Shown one piece after another: positions 49,712 to 57,416 of a stretch of DNA of 64,000 nucleotides. The position numbers and the translations under genes were made by a program. The notes below the pieces were generated by a model, which was not told the DNA's origin, made no database searches, and was given only the letters and a program-made list of their open reading frames with translations. How positions within the stretch are numbered: the first letter of the stretch is position 1; each line of letters starts with the position of its first letter. This DNA comes from Bacteroidetes oral taxon 274 str. F0058 (GTDB taxonomy: Bacteria > Bacteroidota > Bacteroidia > Bacteroidales > Paludibacteraceae), in assembly GCA_000163695.1 (NCBI GenBank), contig GG774889.1, forward strand, positions 607,975 to 671,974. Direction: 5' to 3'.

Positions 49712-50526
49712 TGATTGAGGCGTTTGGCTTTGCAGCGACGTCTTATTCGTATTATGATGAAAATAAGTAATAAGACTATTGTTATTACAGCCCACGCTTT
49801 TACGATAAACACCAATATGCTTAGTATTACGTGCCAGCCTGTCTTGAAGGCGTCTACAAGTTTGCCCCCGAATGTCTGAGACTGTACGTAGTAACGTATG
49901 TCCAATGTGCTGTATGCCACGGCATTTTTCATATACCTAAGACGTCCCTCGATACTCTCTATGTCGGCTCTGAGTATGCCTATTTCTTTTTCGATGGAGA
50001 GTATCTCCTCTACCTTGCCTGCCTTCTTGATAAGCTCGAGGTAGCGGGCTTCGAGTTCTTTTTTAGTCTTTAGTCGAGCCTCTACGTCGATGTATTCTTC
50101 TGTAACGTCTTGTGAGTTAATAAATCTTTCGTCTACATTCTTGCCGCTTTTCGATATGCTGTCGAGCATATCATCGAAGTTTTTGGCAGGCAGACGCACC
50201 GTAAGGGCGTAATTCACATTGCCGTCGTACGTACTCACCGTCTCTTCCGATACCCAGCCCCCAAACTGCTTGATATATTTGTTTATCAATGCCTTGGTTT
50301 TGGCTGCATCAGACGTCTCCAGAACGATATGCCCCGATTTGATAATTTTCGGTTCGATACTGATGTCATTGCTTCCGGCTTCGCCTCCTACATCGGCAGA
50401 TGCAGACTCTTCCATGTACGACATTTTGCCTGTTGCCTCTGCGTCGGCGGCAGAATAATTTGCATTCTTTCTACCGCATCCGTAGAGTATGACAATCATC
50501 AGTGAAATATATAATATATTTTTCAT
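49708..50526 (-). CDS. DUF4349-domain lipoprotein
   Basis: A 272-residue protein with a lipoprotein-like signal (MKNILYISLMIVILYGCGRKN, lipobox Cys17). The DUF4349 domain is visible: KIIKSGHIVLETSDAAKTKALINKYI (in parts: SGHIVLETSDAAKTK), GGWVSEETVSTYDG, LTVRLPAKNFDDML, VTEEYIDVEARLKTKKELEARYLEL, a coiled-coil of about 45 residues, and then FKTGWHVILSILVFIVKAW as C-terminal membrane helix. Such proteins are found at the envelope with no known activity. The coiled coil and C-terminal anchor suggest a structural or sensor role, an inference. It sits between a thioredoxin-like gene (28 bases) and rsmG (4-base overlap). Confidence 0.85.
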   Translation of the reverse strand: MKNILYISLMIVILYGCGRKNANYSAADAEATGKMSYMEESASADVGGEAGSNDISIEPKIIKSGHIVLETSDAAKTKALINKYIKQFGGWVSEETVSTYDGNVNYALTVRLPAKNFDDMLDSISKSGKNVDERFINSQDVTEEYIDVEARLKTKKELEARYLELIKKAGKVEEILSIEKEIGILRADIESIEGRLRYMKNAVAYSTLDIRYYVQSQTFGGKLVDAFKTGWHVILSILVFIVKAWAVITIVLLLIFIIIRIRRRCKAKRLNQ

Positions 50527-50554
50527 ATAATATAATGATTATTAGTGAAATTGG

Positions 50555-51598
50555 TTATTTCTTGTTCAAAATATCTTCTATTTCGTTTACGTGCAGATTG
50601 CGACCGATGATTTTACCCTCTTTGTCTAATAATATAGTGTTGGGTATGAAGCTTATAGCGTACAGTTTGGCAGGCTGGCTATCCCATTCTTGCAGGTCGG
50701 ATATGTTAGTCCAAGTCAACCCGAATTTTTCGATAGCCTCAGTCCAATTGGTAGAGTTATTGTCGAGAGAGACGCCTATTATATCGAATTTTTTGCCGTG
50801 ATATTTGTCGTACATAGCTTTGAGCGAAGGCAACGATTTGATACACGGTCCGCACCACGAAGCCCAAAAGTCGATAAGCAGATAGTCGGTCTTACCCACC
50901 AATGTGCTGAGAGTAACATCTTTGCCATTGGGATCTTTGGCTGTGAAGTCGATAAAAGGCTTTCCTACGGCAGATACTTTCTCTTGTTCTATGTTGCTGA
51001 TGACTTTTGCAATCTTAGGGTCTTTCTTTAATTTGTCGTCGAGCAGCGATATTATCTCTTCGCGTTGTTCAAGCGACATTCCCCAATAAGCCGACAAAAA
51101 GGCTATCTGACCTACGAGGTTTTTTGCATTTTCCTTAGCGAATTTGTATCCTAAAGCTACATATTCTTTGTCTATGTCGTTGGCAGCTTTTTCGGATATC
51201 TGCTTTGCTTGTTCGTATTTTTCGTCAAGTATTTTGTTTTGTCTGACGAATTCGGAGTACGTATCGTTGAGAGGTGTGCCCGTAACGGAGATATTGTTTT
51301 GGGCGTCGATTTTGACGTTGATAGTACCTTTTTCGTAGATAAAACTTTTCAACAAAGATTCTTCATCGTCCGTATTTATTCGGATAAAGACGATTTTGGC
51401 ACTGTCGTTCATAGCGGCAAACGAGAATTTACCGTTTTTTATCTCCGTGCTGTCGAATCGGGTCTGGTCCATATCTGCCAGATACACCTTTTTTCCCTCC
51501 AAACTGTTGTTTTCGGATACACCGTTGATTTTCAAATTAGTCTTGTTGCAAGCGAACAAGACGATTGCTGCTGTAATGATAAAACTGATTTTTCTCAT
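50555..51598 (-). CDS. Thioredoxin-like lipoprotein (TlpA/AhpC-TSA family with DUF4369 domain)
   Basis: A 347-residue exported thiol-disulfide oxidoreductase. The signal peptide contains a lipobox-like ITAAIVLFACNK (Cys17). Residues about 25-130 form a DUF4369 beta domain, followed by a helical stretch, and the last 130 residues form a thioredoxin fold with the active dithiol in FWASWCGPCIKSLPSL and the cis-proline region SFIPNTILLDKEGKI. It would act in the periplasm on cysteines of exported proteins. Bacteroidetes have many such paralogues. It lies 53 bases after porX. Confidence 0.93.
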   Translation of the reverse strand: MRKISFIITAAIVLFACNKTNLKINGVSENNSLEGKKVYLADMDQTRFDSTEIKNGKFSFAAMNDSAKIVFIRINTDDEESLLKSFIYEKGTINVKIDAQNNISVTGTPLNDTYSEFVRQNKILDEKYEQAKQISEKAANDIDKEYVALGYKFAKENAKNLVGQIAFLSAYWGMSLEQREEIISLLDDKLKKDPKIAKVISNIEQEKVSAVGKPFIDFTAKDPNGKDVTLSTLVGKTDYLLIDFWASWCGPCIKSLPSLKAMYDKYHGKKFDIIGVSLDNNSTNWTEAIEKFGLTWTNISDLQEWDSQPAKLYAISFIPNTILLDKEGKIIGRNLHVNEIEDILNKK

Positions 51599-51651
51599 AT
51601 TAAAATTTTTTATGTTTTTATTATTTAATGAATTTTATTATTGTCTGATAA

Positions 51652-53205
51652 TTATTGTTTTCCCTGCAATACTGCCAGAGGAACTATCATCTCTTCGATA
51701 GATATGCCGCCGTGCTGGAACGAATCTTTGAAGTATGTAGCGTAGTAGTTGAAATTGTTCGGATAAGCCATAAAATTTCTGTTTTTGGCGAATATATACG
51801 TCGAACTTACGTTGGGGCTTGGCAACATCGCTTTTTGAGGGTTTGTTATGTCGAATACTTCGTTTTTGTTGTAATTCAGTGCTTTACCTACTTTATAACG
51901 AAGGTTTGTAGTAGTGTTTTTGTCACCTATTACCTTTATCGGCTTGTTTACGCACACTGTGCCGTGGTCTGTCGTTACAATCACTTTGTAGTCGCTTGCG
52001 GCTAAGTCTTTGAATAACTGTAAGGTAGGCGAGTACTTGAACCAATTGACAGACAAGGCTCTGTATGCGGTTTCGCTGCGGGCTATCTCTTTGAGCACCC
52101 TCATCTCCGTACGCGAGTGCGATAGCATATCGATAAAGTTAAGAACGCATACATTGAGCTGATTGTCTTTTAGTTGCGGGAGCTTTTCGACGAGTTTTTC
52201 GCCTTCCTGCGAACTGTTTATTTTGTGGTACGAGAAGTTGATGTTTTTTCTGTATCTCTTTAGTAATAGGTCTATTAGGTTTTCTTCGTAGAGATTTTTA
52301 GCTTCTTCTTCGGTGTCGTCTACCCAATATTGAGGATACATCTCTTTGATTTGTAGTGGCATAAGTCCCGACATTAGAGCGTTGCGGGCATATTGTGTAG
52401 TAGTCGGCAATATGGAGTAGTAGAGGATCTCTTTCTCGACTGTAAAGAACTCTTCTATAGTCTGTTGTACCATTTTCCACTGGTCGTAGCGGAAGTTGTC
52501 TATCACTACCAGAAATACTTTTTCGCCGTTGTCGAGGAACGGAAATACCTGTGTCTTAAATATATCGGGTGTCATCAGAGGTCGGCTTTCGGGCTCTGAA
52601 AACCAATGCAGATAATTTTTGGTAATATACTTGCAGAACGCAAAATTAGCCTCCTCTTTCTGAGACATCAGCATATTGTAAAGCTCGTTGTGCGTTTCGT
52701 CGAGTCTTATGTCCCAGAATGTCAGCTGTTTGTATAGTTCGAAAAAGTCGTTGTCAGAGCTTGCGGACGATATTTGATTGTTTATCTGCAGAAATTCGCT
52801 GCTATACTCCGATGTGGTTTGTTCTTTTATAATTGTATTTTTGTGCAGATGTTTTTTCAGTGCGAGCAGAATCTGACTCGGATTGACAGGCTTTGTCAGA
52901 AAGTCGGCTATTTGCTTGCCGATAGCCAAATCCATTATGTTTTCGGCTTCGTTTTTGGTAATCATTACTATCGGCAGATTCGGTTTGCTCTGTTTTATCT
53001 GCGATAGAGTCTCCAATCCCGATAGTCCCGGCATATTTTCGTCGAGGAACACAATATCGAAGTTATGTACATTTATTAATTCGAGGGCGTCTATGCCGTT
53101 TGTGGCTTTTTCGACCTCGTAGCCTTTGTCTTCCAAGAATATAAAATATGAGTTCAGTAAATCTATTTCGTCGTCTACCCAGAGTATCTTTCCCTGTTTT
53201 TCCAT
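51652..53205 (-). CDS. porX: Type IX secretion system response regulator PorX (receiver plus PglZ domain)
   Basis: A 517-residue cytoplasmic regulator. Residues 1-120 form a CheY-like receiver: acidic pair Asp11-Asp12 in ILWVDDEIDLLNS, phospho-acceptor Asp55 in IVFLDENMPG and Lys in FLTKPVNP. There is no DNA-binding domain. The remaining 390 residues form a PglZ (alkaline-phosphatase-fold) domain with the nucleophile region FLVVIDNFRYDQW and SILPTTTQYAR, and metal-site blocks VTTDHGTVCVN and NFIDMLSHSR. This receiver-PglZ fusion is PorX, known to control type IX secretion genes with the kinase PorY and to hydrolyse oligonucleotide phosphodiesters. A type IX cargo is encoded at 1.7-3.9 kb. It is divergent from ftsQ. 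Confidence 0.94.
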   Translation of the reverse strand: MEKQGKILWVDDEIDLLNSYFIFLEDKGYEVEKATNGIDALELINVHNFDIVFLDENMPGLSGLETLSQIKQSKPNLPIVMITKNEAENIMDLAIGKQIADFLTKPVNPSQILLALKKHLHKNTIIKEQTTSEYSSEFLQINNQISSASSDNDFFELYKQLTFWDIRLDETHNELYNMLMSQKEEANFAFCKYITKNYLHWFSEPESRPLMTPDIFKTQVFPFLDNGEKVFLVVIDNFRYDQWKMVQQTIEEFFTVEKEILYYSILPTTTQYARNALMSGLMPLQIKEMYPQYWVDDTEEEAKNLYEENLIDLLLKRYRKNINFSYHKINSSQEGEKLVEKLPQLKDNQLNVCVLNFIDMLSHSRTEMRVLKEIARSETAYRALSVNWFKYSPTLQLFKDLAASDYKVIVTTDHGTVCVNKPIKVIGDKNTTTNLRYKVGKALNYNKNEVFDITNPQKAMLPSPNVSSTYIFAKNRNFMAYPNNFNYYATYFKDSFQHGGISIEEMIVPLAVLQGKQ

Positions 53206-53244
53206 TTTTGTGTGTCGTCGTTTATTGTTTGAATTTCAAGTAAG

Positions 53245-53252
53245 CAAAGGTA
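53245..53252 (-). promoter_or_regulatory. -7 box of porX
   Basis: Minus-strand TACCTTTG matches TAnnTTTG, 40 bases before the porX ATG. Confidence 0.6.
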
Positions 53253-53346
53253 CAATTTTTTTATTACAATAGATAAAATAAACGTTAACTCGATAAAGTT
53301 TTACAATAGATTGAGTATCATTATGTTTTATTAGAAAATAAATTGG

Positions 53347-53376
53347 TTGGATTTTCGGCAAAAAGAATTAATTTTG
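53347..53376 (+). promoter_or_regulatory. Promoter of ftsQAZ
   Basis: TTG (53347-53349), 19-base spacer, TAATTTTG (53369-53376): the full Bacteroidetes consensus. It covers the first possible start codon and fixes the ftsQ start at 53422. Confidence 0.8.
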
Positions 53377-53421
53377 CACGATAACAATTTTTTTGTTCAA
53401 CATACTGTGTTTTCTATACAA

Positions 53422-54192
53422 ATGTCTTGGCGAAGGATAGGAATTATTGTGGTAGTGCTCTTGGCAGTCGGTCTGTTGTGGTTTACATTCAGGCTGAAGA
53501 GCAACTCGAGCGATACTGTGTGTCAAGATATTGTCGTACAAATTTATGGCAATGACGATTATAAATTTGTAAATCCTAATGATATTTTGTATACGTTGAA
53601 TATTAACGGATTATATCCCAAGGGTAAACATGTAAAAGCGGTAAAGCTCGATAAGATAAGACAAATGGTAGAGAAAATGACATATGTGAAGCAGGTAAAA
53701 TGCTATTTTACAAAGTCTAACAGCCTCCATATCGAGGTTACCCAACGTCAGCCTATGTTTAGAGTAATCAATACGGAAAGTTACTTTGTAGATACCGAGC
53801 GAGTTATGGTGAGCGATGCCATTCCCTTTTCGGGGTATCTGCCTGTGGCGAGCGGAGCTATTACCAAGTCGTTTGCTCAGAGCGAATTGTTCGATTTGGT
53901 AACGTATATCGAGAGCAATAAATTTTTGTCGAACCTCATACAGCAGATATACGTGCCGGTAGACCAAGAGATAGAATTGGTGCCGTCGGTAGGCGGTTTT
54001 ACAATCAAACTGGGGAAGATTGCCAAGAAAAACGGAGAGTATGATTTCGAGAAAAAACTCAAACGTCTGGAAGCCCTCTATGAATCGGGAGCATTAGACC
54101 GACTCGGGTGGAACGTTTACTCTACCTTAGACCTGAGGTTCGACAAGCAAATAGTCGGCAAAAAAGCTAATGTGTATAGTGCAGTGAATTAA
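53422..54192 (+). CDS. ftsQ: Cell division protein FtsQ
   Basis: A 256-residue bitopic division protein that connects early and late divisome components. The start is the ATG at 53422 (MSWRRIGIIVVVLLAVGLLWF), giving a short cytoplasmic tail and one membrane helix; the longer frame from 53347 is within the promoter. The periplasmic POTRA-like domain includes VNPNDILYTLNINGLYP and MTYVKQVKCYFTKSNSLHIEVTQRQPMFRV, then a beta domain typical of Bacteroidetes FtsQ. Unusually, no murein gene (murC etc.) precedes it here: it is preceded by a divergent porX, so the dcw cluster ends at ftsQ in the window. Confidence 0.9.
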   Translation: MSWRRIGIIVVVLLAVGLLWFTFRLKSNSSDTVCQDIVVQIYGNDDYKFVNPNDILYTLNINGLYPKGKHVKAVKLDKIRQMVEKMTYVKQVKCYFTKSNSLHIEVTQRQPMFRVINTESYFVDTERVMVSDAIPFSGYLPVASGAITKSFAQSELFDLVTYIESNKFLSNLIQQIYVPVDQEIELVPSVGGFTIKLGKIAKKNGEYDFEKKLKRLEALYESGALDRLGWNVYSTLDLRFDKQIVGKKANVYSAVN

Positions 54193-54224
54193 TAGTTTAT
54201 ATATAAAGATTACAATACTGAATT

Positions 54225-55454
54225 ATGAATAAAAAATTGGTAGCAGCCATCGACTTCGGGAACGATAAACTGTCGATAGCCATTGCATACAAAAATATGG
54301 ATAACAGCCTCGAACTGATTGACTTTTGGAGCAAGCCCTTAGTAGATGTGTCACGAAACGGGATATTACAGAATCCCAATAATGTTCTGATGGAGATAAA
54401 CTATTATTTTCAGCAGGCAGAGCAGGCAAACAATATAAAGATAGGCACATATTATTTTGGATTGGAGCCGCATACGCTCAGGAGCGACATTCAGGCTGTA
54501 GCCTGTCGTTCTAATGGCGATATTGCAACCTCTATCAAGCAGCTCGAAGACGAAATAGCTCATAACTATGCGGTTGACAATCGCAGGGTGTTGCTCAATA
54601 AGATGTTGTCGCTTACGCAGGGAGCAAACGTACAAGGCGATTTTTTGTCGGTCTCTGTGGCTGATAGAGTAAAAAACAGTATAGACAAGATTACAAGCAA
54701 TCTGTCGACGGAGCGAAAGATGAAGTTTATGGTGTCTCCTATGGTCGAAGCAGATGCGTTCTTGTCTGACATACAGCGACAAAACGGGGTTCTATTCATA
54801 GACTTCGGAGCCGAGGTTACCTCTTACGCCGTCTACAAAGACGGACTGCCGCGTCTGGTTTCGGTGCTGCCGATTGGTGGTAAGCACGTTACACAAGATA
54901 TAGCTTGTCGTTTCTTGATAGATGTAGATGTAGCCGAGCGGCTCAAGGTTGAGTTGGGAGTGGCTGCCGCCGAATTTGTTACGGAAGACAAGAGTTACTC
55001 TATCAAAGAGACTGCCGTCAAACTGTCGCTTCGTGAGCTTGCTGCCACGATAGAGGCTCGTTTGTGTGAGATGATGGATTTTATCGTCAGAGATATAGAT
55101 GACCGTGGGCTTGGCTCTGCTTACGAAACTATTGTGATAGCAGGAGGTGCCTCCAATATGCGGTATCTGCCCGAATTGCTCGGGAAACAGACAGATAGAG
55201 AAATTGTCCGGCTGTCGCACAATATTTTACAGCACGATAATAAATTCTTGGACAACACCTTGCTGATGGCAATGCTCAAACAGATAGATGAGGACTGCAA
55301 AGGTATAGTGGTGCAACGTCCTGTAGAGCAGCCTATTGTACAACATCATAGTACGACACCGAAGCAGGAGCCGAAAGCGAGACGAAAATCTTTCTGGGAT
55401 AAGTTTAGCGGAATGCAGGGTATGTTTGACGAAGACAGCGAGAAATCGCTTTAA
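54225..55454 (+). CDS. ftsA: Cell division protein FtsA
   Basis: A 409-residue actin-like ATPase that anchors FtsZ to the membrane. The blocks are AAIDFGNDKLSIAIAYKNM (phosphate 1), the SHS2/1C subdomain starting around EPHTLRSDIQAVAC, VLFIDFGAEVTSYAVYKDG (phosphate 2) and VIAGGASNMRYLPELLG (adenosine). The C-terminal end RRKSFWDKFSGMQGMF is a likely amphipathic membrane-targeting helix. It starts 32 bases after ftsQ. Confidence 0.94.
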   Translation: MNKKLVAAIDFGNDKLSIAIAYKNMDNSLELIDFWSKPLVDVSRNGILQNPNNVLMEINYYFQQAEQANNIKIGTYYFGLEPHTLRSDIQAVACRSNGDIATSIKQLEDEIAHNYAVDNRRVLLNKMLSLTQGANVQGDFLSVSVADRVKNSIDKITSNLSTERKMKFMVSPMVEADAFLSDIQRQNGVLFIDFGAEVTSYAVYKDGLPRLVSVLPIGGKHVTQDIACRFLIDVDVAERLKVELGVAAAEFVTEDKSYSIKETAVKLSLRELAATIEARLCEMMDFIVRDIDDRGLGSAYETIVIAGGASNMRYLPELLGKQTDREIVRLSHNILQHDNKFLDNTLLMAMLKQIDEDCKGIVVQRPVEQPIVQHHSTTPKQEPKARRKSFWDKFSGMQGMFDEDSEKSL

Positions 55455-55501
55455 CGATATGGTGATATAAAGTCTAACGTAATTGTTTAGTTTGCAATAT
55501 G

Positions 55502-56683
55502 ATGACATCACAAGATTTATTGAATGATATTAATTTCGAAAATTTGAACTATAAAATGACAGCCAAACACAATATAATAAAGGTAATAGGAGTAGGTGGC
55601 GGTGGATGCAATGCCGTGGCAAATATGTATAACGAAGGAGTAGAAGGGGTAACGTTTGTCGTGTGCAATACCGACGACCAAGCTCTACAAAATTCGCCGA
55701 TACCGAACCAGATACTTATGGGCGACGCAGGTCTGGGAGCAGGCAACGACCCCGAAAAGGCACGATTGGCAGCCGAGAGCTCGCTCGAGGAGATAACCAA
55801 GATGCTTGTAGACAATCCCGACGAAACAACCAACAAAGATGGCAGCCTCAAAGTGAATACCCATATGGCATTCATCACAGCCGGTATGGGCGGTGGTACG
55901 GGTACGGGAGCGGCTCCGGTGATTGCAGAAGCCTGCCAAAAACTCGGGATACTCACAGTAGGCATCGTTACCATACCTTTCGATTTCGAGCCTCGCAAAA
56001 AGATGCGACAAGCCTTGGACGGTATTGCGAAGATGAGTCCGTATCTCGACTCGCTACTTGTAATACGCAACGACCAGATAAGGGTGATATTCCCCGATAG
56101 CAACTTCGCCGATTCGATGAAGATTGCCGACTCTGTATTGGCGAGTGCCGCCACGAGTATTGTAGAGATAATCACTAAACACGGTTATATAAACGTTGAC
56201 TTTGCCGATGTCTACACGACGCTCAAAAACGGAGGACGCACGATAATGAATTTCGGGCAGGCATCGGGCGAACACCGTGTGGCAAGAGCTATACACGAAG
56301 CAATGAATACTCCTTTGCTTTTCGAGTACGACGCCAAAAACACGAAGAAAGTACTCCTTGCACTCTATACATCGCACACTAACCAGATAATAATGGAAGA
56401 GACACGTGAGATTAAGGACTTTATGGAAACTTTCGACGACGAGATAGACTTTATCTGGGGAGCTTTCTACGACGATTCGCTGGGTGATGAGGTGAAAATC
56501 ACTCTGTTGGCTACCTGTTCCGACGAAAGCGTCGTACCTCGCGAGATAGAGACTTTGCTCGATAAAGACGGGCTGCCCGTGCCGACGACAGGCAGTAAAA
56601 ATAGGGTATTGTCGATAGCCGACCTCGACGATGAGTTGGTGCTGAAAACCATTCAGAACGAGCCGGCATATCAAAGAGGATAG
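55502..56683 (+). CDS. ftsZ: Cell division GTPase FtsZ
   Basis: A 393-residue tubulin-like GTPase that forms the Z ring (start at one of two tandem ATGs, 55499 or 55502). The nucleotide-binding signature GMGGGTGTGAAPVIAEAC is present, the N-terminal VIGVGGGGCNAVANM block, and the T7 loop region NVDFADVYTTLKNGG with the synergy Asp. The C-terminal linker is short, and the family's conserved C-terminal peptide is only weakly recognisable in LDDELVLKTIQNEPAYQR. It starts about 45 bases after ftsA. Confidence 0.96.
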   Translation: MTSQDLLNDINFENLNYKMTAKHNIIKVIGVGGGGCNAVANMYNEGVEGVTFVVCNTDDQALQNSPIPNQILMGDAGLGAGNDPEKARLAAESSLEEITKMLVDNPDETTNKDGSLKVNTHMAFITAGMGGGTGTGAAPVIAEACQKLGILTVGIVTIPFDFEPRKKMRQALDGIAKMSPYLDSLLVIRNDQIRVIFPDSNFADSMKIADSVLASAATSIVEIITKHGYINVDFADVYTTLKNGGRTIMNFGQASGEHRVARAIHEAMNTPLLFEYDAKNTKKVLLALYTSHTNQIIMEETREIKDFMETFDDEIDFIWGAFYDDSLGDEVKITLLATCSDESVVPREIETLLDKDGLPVPTTGSKNRVLSIADLDDELVLKTIQNEPAYQRG

Positions 56684-56768
56684 GTTATTTTGATGTATAG
56701 TTTATAAAATGATTGTGAGAAATATAAAGTAAATCAGTAGTTTAATAATATAATATCTTTAAAGTAAA

Positions 56769-57236
56769 ATGAAAGTAAAACTTAGTTTAGCTGCTATAGT
56801 AGTAGTAGGGTTTATTGTTTTGGGAGCTTGCAATACGACAAGTTCCGTAGGTTCAAGCTCTTCGCCAGCCTATAATTCGGGTCAGTTGTTTGGCAGTTCG
56901 TTGCTCAGTCTGTACTCGGACTATAAACAGGCGGGTAAAATAGATATGTCGAATACCGGCACTATGTTGCAGGTGGCTCAGTTGGCGACATCTTGCTCGG
57001 TGATTAAGCAGAATCTTTCCAACAAAGATTTTTACATGAGTTTTGTAGAAGGAGCGGTGCTCGGTTCGCAACAGAATGTTACTCAGAATAATGCAAGTAA
57101 CATTATCAATACACTCACGGGTGTGGATTTCGGTAACATTGCCGACGCCGTAGCCAACGGAGGCACTTTGTCGCCAGGCACGGTTTCGGGAGTGGTCAAT
57201 TCGCTCAACTCGGTTTTTAGTATGTTTGGCAAGTAA
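56769..57236 (+). CDS. Small predicted lipoprotein of unknown function
   Basis: A 155-residue protein with a lipoprotein signal (MKVKLSLAAIVVVGFIVLGACNTT, Cys21). The mature part is Ser/Asn/Gly-rich, with a hydrophobic core AQLATSCSVIKQNL and FVEGAVLGSQQNVTQNNASNIINTL, and several small-residue helices suggesting a compact helical fold. I do not recognise a family. It follows ftsZ by 85 bases and may be its own transcript. It ends before a terminator at 57270-57303. Confidence 0.65.
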   Translation: MKVKLSLAAIVVVGFIVLGACNTTSSVGSSSSPAYNSGQLFGSSLLSLYSDYKQAGKIDMSNTGTMLQVAQLATSCSVIKQNLSNKDFYMSFVEGAVLGSQQNVTQNNASNIINTLTGVDFGNIADAVANGGTLSPGTVSGVVNSLNSVFSMFGK

Positions 57237-57269
57237 TTTGCAGGCACATAATATTTTATCTTTTAAATG

Positions 57270-57303
57270 AAACGTTGCCCTATGTTTTGGGTAACGTTTT
57301 TTG
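57270..57303 (+). terminator. Terminator after the small lipoprotein
   Basis: AAACGTTGCCC pairs with GGGTAACGTTT (one wobble) around an 8-base loop, followed by TTTT. Confidence 0.85.
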
Positions 57304-57355
57304 TGCGTTGCCAAAAACACTTTATTTTTCGGGACGATAACCTATGATTGGTAAT

Positions 57356-57391
57356 AAAAAAAGTTGTCCACATATATTAGACAACTTTTTT
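57356..57391. terminator. Bidirectional terminator between convergent genes
   Basis: AAAAAAGTTGTC and GACAACTTTTTT form a perfect 12-base stem around an 11-base loop. With A and T runs at the ends it can serve both the + strand lipoprotein and the minus-strand DUF2723 gene. Confidence 0.9.
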
Positions 57392-57416
57392 GAGTAAATG
57401 CTATTGACAGGTAGGC

